Source: Acidaminococcus fermentans (GTDB taxonomy: Bacteria; Bacillota_C; Negativicutes; Acidaminococcales; Acidaminococcaceae). From it: a stretch of 51,019 nt of DNA. The translations under genes and the position numbers were made by a program. The notes below the pieces were generated by a model. It saw only the letters and a list, made by a program, of their open reading frames with translations. It was not told the origin of the DNA and made no database searches. Shown piece after piece: positions 34,834 through 44,307 of the stretch. Numbering within the stretch: position 1 is the first letter of the stretch; each line of letters starts with the position of its first letter. The stretch spans positions 1 through 51,019 of the forward strand of contig SFHH01000005.1 in NCBI GenBank assembly GCA_004555735.1, written 5' to 3'.

Positions 34834-34978
34834 GAACTTTCTTAATATTCGCTAATCAGTGACAATTTTACCAGATCCTTGGGGAGGGAATCTTTCCGGG
34901 GAAAAGGAGGCGAAAAAAGCCAACCTATAGTATAATGGTCCCATAAAGTCTCTCGGAAAGGATAAGAGTGGGTGGAAT

Positions 34979-36616
34979 ATGAAACGATATACAGCAAAAC
35001 AGATGGTCCTCGGCTTGGTCTTGGCAGGAAGCCTTTGCCTGCCGTCCTGGGCAGCTGCTGGAGCAGAACCGGCCACAGATCTGCGGACGCTTGCCCAGAG
35101 CGGGGAAAAGACGGCTGAAAAGGCTTCAGCTGGAATGAAGGCCGGGAAGAAACCAGGCAGCCAGCCCCAGGCTGGAACGGGGAGAAAGGTACCAGCATCA
35201 GCAGGGAAAAAGACAGAGAGCCAAGCCCTTCTCCAAACGGCCCCTCTCCGGAAGACACGGGAAGTGGATTTCACAATCCAGCACGGACAGTTGATCAGCG
35301 AAGCCATCGGGGACATCGATGGGGACGGCCGGGAAGAAGTGGTGGATCTCATGGGGAATCCAGTGGTAGAAAAATCCAGCTTCATGGGAGATATATATCT
35401 GATTGCCCGGGAACTGGAGGCCAAGGATCCGGCCAAAGTGAAATATTACTTCCGGCCCCAGGATCTGGGCGGGTACAATGCCTACCTGACCTTGGCAGAC
35501 GTGACGGGGGACGGCTATCCTGATGTAATCATCGCGGCGCCCAGCGGCGGCTCCGGAGGCTTGGTCTCCTATCGGATCCTGGATGTGATCGATGGGAAAC
35601 TCCAGGAAGTATTCGGACAGGAAGAGAACCGGGGGATCTCCATGGTGGGTACTTATCTGCCGGGTTACCAGGCAAGGCTGGCTTTCCCCACCCTGAAACA
35701 GGATATGACCTTGGATCTTTCCCATGAAAAGGAAGCCTATCGGAACCTGAATGTATATAATGAAGACGGCAGCCTGAAACAGTCCGGGCTCCGGCCTTAT
35801 ATCCAGAACTTGAGCCAGCTCAGTGCCCTGGATGTGAATGGCGATGGAGTGGATGAGGTCATTACGGTACAGAAGGTGGTCGGGGTGCTGAATGCGGATC
35901 CCTTGGGATCCGTGCGGACGGTGTGGGAATACCGGGCCGGAGGCTGGGAACCTCGGAATGTGGGCTTCCAGGCGGAGCTGTACAGCCGTCCTACCTATGC
36001 TAACGCAGCCCGGGTCACCGGAGATGGGGGATATGAAATCGTATCGCTGAAGGTGGCCACGGATACGGGAGCCGTCACTTATCCCCATTTCCAGAAATTG
36101 GATGGGAAACTGGCCTGGAAAGTGAATCGGGTCATCGAATCCTTTGTGCGCAGCCAGCTGAAAGATGTGACCATCGGTACCCGGCTGAATCTGGATTATG
36201 ATGTGAAGTATACCGGGAAAAAATATGCCAGCCTGATGATCTTGGGGCTCCTGACGGAACGGGACCGGAGCAAAGCCGTTACTCGCTGCTACAATTTCAA
36301 TATGGCGACGGGAGAAGAAGTGGCCCTCCGGGATATGATCCATCCCTGGAGGAAATTCTGGAAGATGGCGGAGAAGGAGACGGCGGACAGTGGCCAAATG
36401 CTGAAACCGGAAGACATCACCGGCTATTATTTCGATGGAGAGGCTCTAGGCCTTCTGTACGGAGACCAGAAAGAATACGATCTGGAAGCAGAAAAAGTCC
36501 TGCCCTTCCTGACAAAAAACCGTCCCGGGGAAGTATTTTTGACTAGCCAGTCAAATGAAGGAAACATGAAAAAAGAAGCAAAAATGGAAGAAAAGAGAGA
36601 AAAAACATCGAAATAA
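34979..36616 (+). CDS. Exported FG-GAP/VCBS-repeat protein with DUF3298-like C-terminal region
   Basis: 545 residues with a signal peptide of about 28 residues. Residues 30-85 are a low-complexity Lys/Ala/Gly/Ser linker. Calcium-type FG-GAP motifs follow: DIDGDGREE, DVTGDGYPD and DVNGDGVDE. The C-terminal 150 residues contain NLDYDVKYTGKKYASLMI and CYNFNMATGEEVALRDMI, resembling the DUF4163/DUF3298 (RsiV/PdaC-type) module. A probable extracytoplasmic binding or cell-wall protein; the partner is unknown. TATAAT at 34931-34936 may be its -10. An RND operon with its own promoter follows. Confidence 0.8.
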   Translation: MKRYTAKQMVLGLVLAGSLCLPSWAAAGAEPATDLRTLAQSGEKTAEKASAGMKAGKKPGSQPQAGTGRKVPASAGKKTESQALLQTAPLRKTREVDFTIQHGQLISEAIGDIDGDGREEVVDLMGNPVVEKSSFMGDIYLIARELEAKDPAKVKYYFRPQDLGGYNAYLTLADVTGDGYPDVIIAAPSGGSGGLVSYRILDVIDGKLQEVFGQEENRGISMVGTYLPGYQARLAFPTLKQDMTLDLSHEKEAYRNLNVYNEDGSLKQSGLRPYIQNLSQLSALDVNGDGVDEVITVQKVVGVLNADPLGSVRTVWEYRAGGWEPRNVGFQAELYSRPTYANAARVTGDGGYEIVSLKVATDTGAVTYPHFQKLDGKLAWKVNRVIESFVRSQLKDVTIGTRLNLDYDVKYTGKKYASLMILGLLTERDRSKAVTRCYNFNMATGEEVALRDMIHPWRKFWKMAEKETADSGQMLKPEDITGYYFDGEALGLLYGDQKEYDLEAEKVLPFLTKNRPGEVFLTSQSNEGNMKKEAKMEEKREKTSK

Positions 36617-36621
36617 CAGGT

Positions 36622-36650
36622 TTGAATCTAGAAATTGCATAGGATATAAT
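36622..36650 (+). promoter_or_regulatory. Promoter of the RND efflux operon
   Basis: TTGAAT (36622-36627), 17 bp, TATAAT (36645-36650), 75 nt before the adaptor start codon. Confidence 0.75.
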
Positions 36651-36724
36651 ATACAAGGTTTTCTATAAGTATTTCCATGATTGCAGAACATGCCCGGAAG
36701 GGCAGGATTTTAGGAGGATTGTCC

Positions 36725-37879
36725 ATGTTAGGAAAGAAAAAAGCGATATCCATCGGGATGGCTCTCCTTCTGCTGGTAGGCGTTGCCGGCTGCGGCAAGA
36801 AGACGACTCCGGCGGCGGGAGATGTGGCGGTCAAGTCCATGAAAGTCATCAGACGGGATACCCCCATTACCTATGATTACACTGGGTTCGTGGAAGCGGC
36901 CAACGATGTGCAGATCAAGAGCAAGGTAACAGGGACCATTGTCCAGAAGCTGGTGAACGGCGGGGATTATGTGGAAGCCGGACAGCTGCTCTATGTGATC
37001 GACCCCCGGAACTATCAGAACTCCGTGCTGAACGCCCAGGCCAATCTGGCCAATGCCCAGGCTACCCTGGCCAATGCCCAGCGGGATGCCTCCCGGTACC
37101 AGACTCTGTATGAACAGGGAGCAGTGAGCAAACAGACGGCAGACCAGTACAATACCCAGTTGGCCCAAGCCCAGGCCGCGGTGGATGCCCAGTCCGCCAT
37201 CCTGGCTTCTTCCCAGGTGGATGTAAGCGATACCCAGATCGTGGCTCCTTTCTCCGGGAAGATCGATACCAATCCCCTGGCGGAAGGATCTTTCGTAACG
37301 GCCAATTCCACGGTGCTCACTTCCATTTCTGGCAGTGATCCCATGCGGGTGCGGTTCTCCGTATCCCAGGCGGATTACCTGGATATCATGAAGGGGAACA
37401 CCAACAACGGCACCAAGCTCCGGAACGTGACCATGAAGCTCAGCGACGGCACCACCTATCCGGAAAAAGGCTCCGTGACCCAGGTGGACCGGGGCGTCAG
37501 CGATTCCACCGGCACCCTGACCCTGAAGGCGGAATTCCAAAACCCCAACGGGGTGCTGCTGCCCGGCATGTTCGCCAACCTGACTGTGGTTGGGTCCCTG
37601 GTGCCCAATGCCATCCTGGTTCCTCAGCGGGCGGTCACCGATGTGATGTACAAGCATTTCGTCTATGTGATCAACGATGACAACACCGTCAGCATGAAGG
37701 AAGTCCAGCTGGGTGCCCGGATCGGGAAACTGTGGCTGGTGAAGAGTGGCCTGGACGGCACGGAAACCGTAGTGGTGGAAGGGGTCCAAAAGCTGAAGGA
37801 AGGCGCCAAAGTCAACGCTTCTCCCATGACGGAAGCGGATCTGGACACCACCGATACCACCTCGACCGCAGGTAAGTAA
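36725..37879 (+). CDS. RND efflux periplasmic adaptor lipoprotein (membrane fusion protein)
   Basis: 384 residues from the ATG at 36725 (AGGAGG 7 nt upstream). Lipobox LVGVAGC ends at about residue 23. The two lipoyl half-motifs are at YVEAGQLLYVIDPR and VAPFSGKIDT, with a coiled-coil hairpin between them (alanine/asparagine-rich repeats ANAQATLANAQ) and beta-barrel and proximal domains afterwards. It bridges the RND pump and an outer-membrane channel in the AcrA/MexA manner. The pump gene follows 13 nt later. No TolC-like gene is in the window. Confidence 0.9.
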   Translation: MLGKKKAISIGMALLLLVGVAGCGKKTTPAAGDVAVKSMKVIRRDTPITYDYTGFVEAANDVQIKSKVTGTIVQKLVNGGDYVEAGQLLYVIDPRNYQNSVLNAQANLANAQATLANAQRDASRYQTLYEQGAVSKQTADQYNTQLAQAQAAVDAQSAILASSQVDVSDTQIVAPFSGKIDTNPLAEGSFVTANSTVLTSISGSDPMRVRFSVSQADYLDIMKGNTNNGTKLRNVTMKLSDGTTYPEKGSVTQVDRGVSDSTGTLTLKAEFQNPNGVLLPGMFANLTVVGSLVPNAILVPQRAVTDVMYKHFVYVINDDNTVSMKEVQLGARIGKLWLVKSGLDGTETVVVEGVQKLKEGAKVNASPMTEADLDTTDTTSTAGK

Positions 37880-37892
37880 GGAGGTAGGTACA

Positions 37893-40800
37893 GTGGCAAA
37901 GTATTTCATTGATCACCCTGTATTTGCCTGCGTCATCGCCATCATTATCACCCTGGTGGGGATCATCTCGGCCTACAACCTGCCCATTGCCCAGTATCCC
38001 CAGATCTCCAATCCCCGGATCAGCGTCTCCGCTAACTACGTAGGCGCCAGTGCCGAGGTTGTGGAGGAATCCGTGGCCCAGGCCATTGAAAAGCAGGTCA
38101 ACGGGGTGGACAACATGGTGGATATGAACTCCACCAGTGACAACCAGGGAAACTACACCCTGAACGTGAAGTTCGAACTGGGTACGGATCCGGATATGGA
38201 CTCTGTCAAGGTCCAGAACCGGGTGGCCCAGGCTTCCTCCTCCCTGCCCAGTGAAGTAAGTACCTACGGGGTCACCACCAAGAAGCAGTCGGCAGAAACC
38301 ATCATGTATTTCGCCCTGACTTCTCCCAACGGAACCTATGACACCCTGTTCATGAAGACCTATGGATCCACCCAGTTCGTGGATGCCCTGAAGCGGGTGA
38401 AGGGGGTTTCGGAAGTCAGTGAATACGGGCCGGAACTGTCCATGCGGGTATGGCTGGATCCCATGAAGATGGCCCAACTGGGCGTTACGGCAGCGGATGT
38501 GAAAAGCGCCATTGCCAGCCAGAACGTCCAGGCTCCTGCCGGGAGCATCGGGGCCCGGCCCAACGAGGCGGATCAGGAATTCCAGTATTCCGCCCGGGTC
38601 AAGGGCCGTCTGAGCACAGCGGACGAATTCGGCAACATCATCATCAAGAACAGCAACGGGAACCTGCTCCGGGTGAAGGATGTAGCCCGGGTGGAATTCG
38701 GTCCCCGGGATGACAGCGTCACCTCCAAACTGGACGGGAAGAACGCCATGAACTACGCCATCAGCCTGAACACCGATGCCAACGCCCTGGAAAGCGTAGC
38801 GGAAGTGAAAAAGGTGCTGGCGGAAGCGGAAAAGAACTTCCCGCCGGATCTGAAACTGACCATCGTACAGGACAACACTGAATACGTACGGGAATCTCTG
38901 AAGGAAGTGGTGGTCACCCTGGTGGAAACCCTGGTGCTGGTGGTGCTGATCACCTGGGTGTTCCTGCAGAGCTGGCGGGCCACCCTGGTGCCCACCCTGG
39001 CCATACCGGTTTCGTTGCTGGGGACTTTCGGGGCCTTCATCATCTTTGATTTCACCATCAATACATTGACCTTGTTCGCTTTGGTGCTGGCCATCGGGAT
39101 CGTGGTGGACGACGCCATCGTAGTGGTGGAAGCCGTGGAACACAACGTGGATGCCCTAGGGATGGACCCCAAAGAAGCTACCTATAATGCCATGCGGGAA
39201 GTGTCCGGGGCCATCGTGGCCACTGCCTTCGTGCTGCTGGCTGTGTTCCTTCCGGTGGCCTTCCTGGGCGGCATCACCGGGGTGCTGTACAAACAGTTCG
39301 CTCTGAGTATCGTGGTGGCCCTGAGTATCTCCGCCGTGGTGGCCATGTCCCTGAGCCCGGCAGTCTGCGCCATGGTGATCAAACCTAAGGATCCCAACGG
39401 CAGCAAGGGCTTTTTGGGCAAAATGTTCGGCTACTTCAACCGGTGGCTGGAACGGACTACGGGAAAATATGTGAAGAACGTGAAACGGCTGCTCCGCCAC
39501 TTCAAACTGGGGCTGGTGGGCCTGGCCATCGTCTTTGTACTGATTGGCATGTTCTTCAAGCTGATTCCTTCCGCTTACCTGCCGGATGAAGACCAGAGCT
39601 TTGCCATGATGACGGTTTCCCTGCCGGAATCCGCTTCCACCAACCGGACTACTAAAGTCACCAATGACATGGTGGCGGAAATCCGGAAAATCCCCGGGGT
39701 AAAGCATGTGCTGCAGATCGTGGGCATCGATGTGCTGTCCATGGGCCGGAAACCCAACGCAGCCATCGTTCCGGTAAAGCTGGATGACATCCAGAACCGG
39801 ACCACCGATGATCTGAGCGTGTATGCCGTCCTGAAGAAACTGAACATCCTGGGGAACCAGAATCCGGCTGCTACGGGCATGGCCTTCAACCAGGCCGTAC
39901 TCCCCGGTCTATCCAACACTGGGAGCCTGAGTCTGTACATTATGGATACCACCGGCCATGATACGGGGGTGATGGCCCAGGATGTGCAGGGTGTACTGGC
40001 CAAGATCCGGCAGAGACCGGAAATCGCCACCATCTACACCACCTTTACGGACAACACACCGGCCCTCCAGTTCGATGTGGACCGGGCCAAGGCGGAAAGC
40101 CTGAATGTACCGGTATCCAGCGTGTTCACCGCCCTCCAGGCCAACCTGGGCGGCAGTGAAGTCAACGACTTCAACCTGCTGGGCAGGACCTGGAAAGTGG
40201 TCATCCAGGCTGACCCCAAATACAGAGGGGATGTAAAGAGCTTCGCCAATCTGTATGTGGCCAGCAACACCGGGGCTCTGGTGCCCCTGAGTGCGCTGGT
40301 GACTAGCAAGGAAATCCCCGCTGCGCCGGTCATCACCCGGTTCAACGGTGCCCGGGGGGCCAAGATTGCAGGGTCGCCTGCCAGCGGGTATTCCACCGGC
40401 CAGGCCATCAGTGCTATCGAAGAGGTGCTGAACAGCCAGCTGCCCAGCGGATACACCTATCAGTGGACGGACCAGAGCCGGGACGAAAAAGCCGCCGGCA
40501 GTTCCTCCTTCATGATGTTCGGGATTTCCCTGGTGTTCGTGTACCTGTGTCTGTCCGCCCTGTATGAAAGCTGGAGCCTGCCGCTGGGCATCATCTTCGC
40601 AGTGCCTTCGGCCGTGATGGGGGCTGTGGGCTTCCAGTACCTCCGGGGTCTCACCAGTGATATCTATCTGCAGATCGGGATGATCGTGCTGATCGGTCTG
40701 TCCGCCAAGAACGCCATCCTGATCGTGGAATATGCCAAGATGAGAGTGGACGACGGCTGGTCCGTCATGCCCGCTCTGGTGGATACGGTTACTGTCCGTC

Positions 40801-41042
40801 TCCGGCCTATCCTGATGACCGCCTTCTCCACGGTTATCGGGGCTGTGCCTCTGGCCTGGGCCAGCGGCGCAGGTTCCGGCAGCCGGACGTCCATCGGGAC
40901 CGCCATCATCGGCGGCATGATGGCTTCCACTTTCCTGAGCCTGTTCCTGGTGCCGGTGCTGTTCCTGACCATTGAAAAGGTATTCCATCCCAAGGTGCCC
41001 ATCGGCTCTGTGGATGATCCCATTCCGGAAGAACAGAAATAA
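37893..41042 (+). CDS. RND multidrug efflux transporter, HAE-1 family
   Basis: 1049 residues, GTG start with AAGGAGG 8 nt upstream. Start MAKYFIDHPVFACVIAI is typical of AcrB/MexB homologues. TM4 carries the proton-relay aspartates in GIVVDDAIVVVEAVE. Two large periplasmic loops and a 12-helix layout are visible, and the length matches the family. It exports hydrophobic compounds by proton antiport as a trimer with the upstream adaptor. Its presence in a Firmicutes-like genome requires an outer membrane, as in Negativicutes. It ends at an intrinsic terminator. Confidence 0.95.
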   Translation: MAKYFIDHPVFACVIAIIITLVGIISAYNLPIAQYPQISNPRISVSANYVGASAEVVEESVAQAIEKQVNGVDNMVDMNSTSDNQGNYTLNVKFELGTDPDMDSVKVQNRVAQASSSLPSEVSTYGVTTKKQSAETIMYFALTSPNGTYDTLFMKTYGSTQFVDALKRVKGVSEVSEYGPELSMRVWLDPMKMAQLGVTAADVKSAIASQNVQAPAGSIGARPNEADQEFQYSARVKGRLSTADEFGNIIIKNSNGNLLRVKDVARVEFGPRDDSVTSKLDGKNAMNYAISLNTDANALESVAEVKKVLAEAEKNFPPDLKLTIVQDNTEYVRESLKEVVVTLVETLVLVVLITWVFLQSWRATLVPTLAIPVSLLGTFGAFIIFDFTINTLTLFALVLAIGIVVDDAIVVVEAVEHNVDALGMDPKEATYNAMREVSGAIVATAFVLLAVFLPVAFLGGITGVLYKQFALSIVVALSISAVVAMSLSPAVCAMVIKPKDPNGSKGFLGKMFGYFNRWLERTTGKYVKNVKRLLRHFKLGLVGLAIVFVLIGMFFKLIPSAYLPDEDQSFAMMTVSLPESASTNRTTKVTNDMVAEIRKIPGVKHVLQIVGIDVLSMGRKPNAAIVPVKLDDIQNRTTDDLSVYAVLKKLNILGNQNPAATGMAFNQAVLPGLSNTGSLSLYIMDTTGHDTGVMAQDVQGVLAKIRQRPEIATIYTTFTDNTPALQFDVDRAKAESLNVPVSSVFTALQANLGGSEVNDFNLLGRTWKVVIQADPKYRGDVKSFANLYVASNTGALVPLSALVTSKEIPAAPVITRFNGARGAKIAGSPASGYSTGQAISAIEEVLNSQLPSGYTYQWTDQSRDEKAAGSSSFMMFGISLVFVYLCLSALYESWSLPLGIIFAVPSAVMGAVGFQYLRGLTSDIYLQIGMIVLIGLSAKNAILIVEYAKMRVDDGWSVMPALVDTVTVRLRPILMTAFSTVIGAVPLAWASGAGSGSRTSIGTAIIGGMMASTFLSLFLVPVLFLTIEKVFHPKVPIGSVDDPIPEEQK

Positions 41043-41047
41043 GATGA

Positions 41048-41085
41048 AGAGGTGCTGCACATTATGGTGCGGCACCTCTTTTTTC
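41048..41085 (+). terminator. Intrinsic terminator of the RND operon
   Basis: AGAGGTGCTGCAC (41048-41060), loop ATTATG, GTGCGGCACCTCT (41067-41079), one G-T pair, then six T. Confidence 0.9.
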
Positions 41086-41096
41086 TCGGAAAATCT

Positions 41097-41125
41097 TTGC
41101 TTTTTTTCATTGAAACAGATATAAT
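41097..41125 (+). promoter_or_regulatory. Promoter of the ABCD-type exporter gene
   Basis: TTGCTT (41097-41102), 17 bp, TATAAT (41120-41125), about 35 nt before the GTG start. Confidence 0.65.
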
Positions 41126-41160
41126 AGTCTCTATTCCATTTTATGTAAGGTGAAGGACAC

Positions 41161-42918
41161 GTGAAACAAACAAATGGTTCAAAAAAACTGCTCTCTCAGG
41201 TGTGGCGCCTGACCCGCAGTTACTGGAAAAGTGAAGAAAAGAAAAAAGCCTACGCCTTACTGCTGGCCATCCTGCTGCTGACTTTGGCGGTGGTGGCTAT
41301 GCTGGTGCTGCTGAACCAGTGGAACAATGCGTTCTATACGGCTCTGCAGAACTACCAGACGGAAGAAATCTTCTATCAGTTGAAACGGTTTACGGTGCTG
41401 GCTTTCATCTATATTATCTTTGCGGTCTATGCCTATTATCTCCAGCAGGTGCTGGTGTTGAACTGGCGGCGCTGGCTCACCAACCGGTATATCGACCGGT
41501 GGCTCCAGCATCAGACCTACTACCGGCTGGAAATGTTCGGGAAAGAGATGGACAACCCGGATCAGCGGATCAGTGAGGATGTGAACCTGTTTGTCACCAA
41601 GACTTTGGGATTCTTCGTGGGCATCGTGAAGGCTCTGTGCACCTTGGTTTCCTTTGTGGTAATCCTTTGGCAGCTGTCCGGGCCCTTTTCCTTTATTTTC
41701 CTGGGCCGCACTTGGCATATTTCCGGATACATGGTGTGGGTGGCGGTAATCTATGCATCGGTGGGCACCTGGCTGACCCATCGAGTGGGCCACAAACTGG
41801 TGGCTTTGAACTTCTTCCAACAGCGCCGGGAAGCAGATTTCCGGTTCAGCATGATGCGCATGCGGGAGAATGCGGAAAGCGTAGCCTTTTACCAGGGAGA
41901 AGGGTTGGAAGGCCGGGTGTTCAAGAAACGTTTCGCCCTGCTGCTAGACAATTTCTGGAAAATCGTGCTGAAGCAGAAACAGCTGGTGTGGCTGAGTTCT
42001 GGCTATGCCCAGATTGCCATCATCTTTCCTTTTGTGGTGGCCATTCCCCGGTTCCTGCGCCGGGAACTGACCCTGGGGGGGCTGATGCAGGTGGCCACAG
42101 CCTTTGGCCGGGTCCAGGATTCCCTTTCCTACTTTGTGGATGTGTATGCTTCCCTGGCGGAATGGCAGGCCGTAGTGGACCGGCTCACCGGCTTTGAAGA
42201 GGATATGGCCCGGGTCCAGGCAGCCGGCAGCCAGAGCCATGTGGAACGGCTGGAAAGTCTCGATGGGACGCTCCGGCTGGAGCCCCTGGAAGTGGATCTG
42301 CCCGATGGCAGGCCCATCCTGAAACCTCTGGAACTGACCCTGGCACCGGGGACCAATGTGCTGATCAAAGGGGTCAGCGGCAGTGGGAAAAGCACCTTGC
42401 TCCGGGCTCTGGCAGGCATCTGGCCCTTTGCCCGAGGCAAGGTGGCCCTGCCGCCCAAAGGAAATCTCATGTTCATCCCCCAGCGACCCTACCTGCCCCT
42501 GGGGACCCTCCGGGATGCGGTACTGTATCCCGGCACCCGGGAGTTTTCCGATGAAGTCTTGAGAGAGACCTTGGACCTGTGCCGGATCGGCTATCTGGCT
42601 TGCCATCTCCAGGAAGAGGGCGACTGGTCCCATGTGTGTTCCATCGGGGAACAGCAACGGCTGGCCTTTGCCCGGGCCCTGCTCTATGAGCCACAGTGGC
42701 TGTTCATGGATGAATCCACCTCCGCCCTGGATGAAGAGACGGAAAAAGCACTGTATCAGGTACTGGCAGAAAAGCTGCCTGGGACCACCCTGGTCAGCGT
42801 AGGACACAGAAGCACGCTGCTCCGCTATCACCAGCGGGTGCTGGCTTTAGATAAAGAAACACGTACGGCATCTCTGGAGACACCGGAGATGGCTGAGGAG
42901 CGCCTGCGGGCTCAATGA
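41161..42918 (+). CDS. ABC transporter, fused permease-ATPase, SbmA/BacA/YddA-like (ABCD family)
   Basis: 585 residues, GTG start with an AAGGTGAAGGA ribosome-binding site. The N-terminal half holds about six membrane helices; NNAFYTALQNYQ, LNWRRWLTNRYIDRWL and NPDQRISEDV are the signature of the ABC_membrane_2 (SbmA/BacA-like) domain. The ATPase has Walker A GVSGSGKST, signature SIGEQQRLAFARALL and Walker B LFMDESTSALDEE. Relatives include the mycobacterial Rv1819c and peroxisomal ABCD proteins; substrates range from cobalamin and peptides to acyl-CoA. Here it stands before an alanine symporter, 22 nt apart, but a functional link is not evident. Confidence 0.88.
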   Translation: MKQTNGSKKLLSQVWRLTRSYWKSEEKKKAYALLLAILLLTLAVVAMLVLLNQWNNAFYTALQNYQTEEIFYQLKRFTVLAFIYIIFAVYAYYLQQVLVLNWRRWLTNRYIDRWLQHQTYYRLEMFGKEMDNPDQRISEDVNLFVTKTLGFFVGIVKALCTLVSFVVILWQLSGPFSFIFLGRTWHISGYMVWVAVIYASVGTWLTHRVGHKLVALNFFQQRREADFRFSMMRMRENAESVAFYQGEGLEGRVFKKRFALLLDNFWKIVLKQKQLVWLSSGYAQIAIIFPFVVAIPRFLRRELTLGGLMQVATAFGRVQDSLSYFVDVYASLAEWQAVVDRLTGFEEDMARVQAAGSQSHVERLESLDGTLRLEPLEVDLPDGRPILKPLELTLAPGTNVLIKGVSGSGKSTLLRALAGIWPFARGKVALPPKGNLMFIPQRPYLPLGTLRDAVLYPGTREFSDEVLRETLDLCRIGYLACHLQEEGDWSHVCSIGEQQRLAFARALLYEPQWLFMDESTSALDEETEKALYQVLAEKLPGTTLVSVGHRSTLLRYHQRVLALDKETRTASLETPEMAEERLRAQ

Positions 42919-42940
42919 AAAAAGGGGGAAGTCGTTTATC

Positions 42941-44293
42941 ATGAGTATTGCTTTGCTGAATCAGATCGACAGTTTTGTCTGGGGGCCGCCTTTGCTGGTC
43001 CTGTTGGTGGGAACGGGGATTTTCCTCAGCTTCCGGCTGGGATTCCTCCAAGTGTTCCGGCTGCCCCGGTCTCTGAAACTGATCTTTTCCGCGGAGAACC
43101 AGGGGGAAGGGGACATCGATTCCTTCAAAGCCCTGTGTACGGCTCTGGCGGCTACGGTAGGGACCGGGAATATCGTAGGGGTGGCTACTGCCATCAAGGC
43201 CGGCGGTCCGGGGGCCATCCTGTGGATGTGGGTAGCGGCCTTTTTCGGTATGGCTACCAAATATGCAGAAGGCTGCCTGGCGGTGAAATACCGTACGGTG
43301 GATGACAAGGGACAGATTTCCGGCGGTCCCATGTACTACATCGAAAACGGTCTGGGACGCGCCTATCGGCCGTTGGCCATCGCCTTTGCTTTCTTCGGGG
43401 TGCTGGTGGCTTATTTCGGCATCGGGACCTTTGCCCAGGTGAACTCCATCGTCCAGATCACCCAGCTGAACGCCGGGATCCCGGTGGAATATACCGCTGT
43501 GGTGCTGACCATCCTGGTAGCGGCCATCACCCTGGGAGGGCTCCAGAGCATTGCCAAGACGGCCTCTAAGATCGTACCGGCCATGGCGGTGATCTATATG
43601 GTTTCTACCATCGGCTTCCTGGTGATCTTTGCGGATAAGGTGCCGGGAGCCATTGCAGAAGTACTCCATGATGCTTTCCATCCTACCGCGGCCGTAGGGG
43701 GCTTCCTGGGAGCCAGCGTCCTGTTGGCCATGCGGAACGGGGTGGCCCGGGGGGTATTCTCCAATGAATCCGGCCTGGGGAGCGCCCCCATCGTAGCGGC
43801 TGCGGCCAAGACCAAGTGGCCGGCGGAGCAGGGGCTGGTCTCCATGACCGGTACCTTCATCGACACCATCATCATCTGCACCATGACTGGTCTGGTGGTG
43901 GTGATCAGCGGTCTGTGGAAGACGGACCTCAACGGGGCGGCTCTGACCAATGCGGCCTTCCTCCAGGCCTATCCCACTTTCGGGGGCTACATGCTCATGG
44001 TGGGGCTGGTGCTCTTTGCCTTTACTACCATCCTGGGCTGGAACTACTATGGGGAACGGTGCATGGAATACTTGGTAGGGATCAAAGGCATCATGCCTTA
44101 CCGGGTGGGCTTCATCATCCTGGTGGGCTGCGGGGCCTTCCTGAAGCTGGAATCCATCTGGATCCTGGCAGATATCGTCAATGGCCTCATGGCCATTCCC
44201 AACCTGATTGCCCTCTTGGGCCTGTCCGGGGTCGTGGTGGCTGAGACACGGAAGTATATGGAGCATGTGAAAGAGGAGAAGAAAGGGGTGTGA
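42941..44293 (+). CDS. Sodium:alanine symporter (AGCS family)
   Basis: 450 residues, about 10-11 helices. Family motifs: SFKALCTALAATVGTGNIVGVATAI (helix 3 sodium site), GGPMYYIENGLG, GVARGVFSNESGLGSAPI and GWNYYGERCMEYL. It imports alanine or glycine with sodium. Its stop codon lies inside the first hairpin of repeat element E5. An AAGGGGGAAG ribosome-binding site precedes the ATG. Confidence 0.92.
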   Translation: MSIALLNQIDSFVWGPPLLVLLVGTGIFLSFRLGFLQVFRLPRSLKLIFSAENQGEGDIDSFKALCTALAATVGTGNIVGVATAIKAGGPGAILWMWVAAFFGMATKYAEGCLAVKYRTVDDKGQISGGPMYYIENGLGRAYRPLAIAFAFFGVLVAYFGIGTFAQVNSIVQITQLNAGIPVEYTAVVLTILVAAITLGGLQSIAKTASKIVPAMAVIYMVSTIGFLVIFADKVPGAIAEVLHDAFHPTAAVGGFLGASVLLAMRNGVARGVFSNESGLGSAPIVAAAAKTKWPAEQGLVSMTGTFIDTIIICTMTGLVVVISGLWKTDLNGAALTNAAFLQAYPTFGGYMLMVGLVLFAFTTILGWNYYGERCMEYLVGIKGIMPYRVGFIILVGCGAFLKLESIWILADIVNGLMAIPNLIALLGLSGVVVAETRKYMEHVKEEKKGV

Positions 44294-44306
44294 ATCATTC
44301 ACACCC
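44286..44306 (+). other. Hairpin overlapping the stop codon of the alanine symporter gene
   Basis: GGGTGTGAA (44286-44294), loop TCA, TTCACACCC (44298-44306). It lacks a T-run and is the left border hairpin of element E5. Confidence 0.6.
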
Positions 44307-44307
44307 T

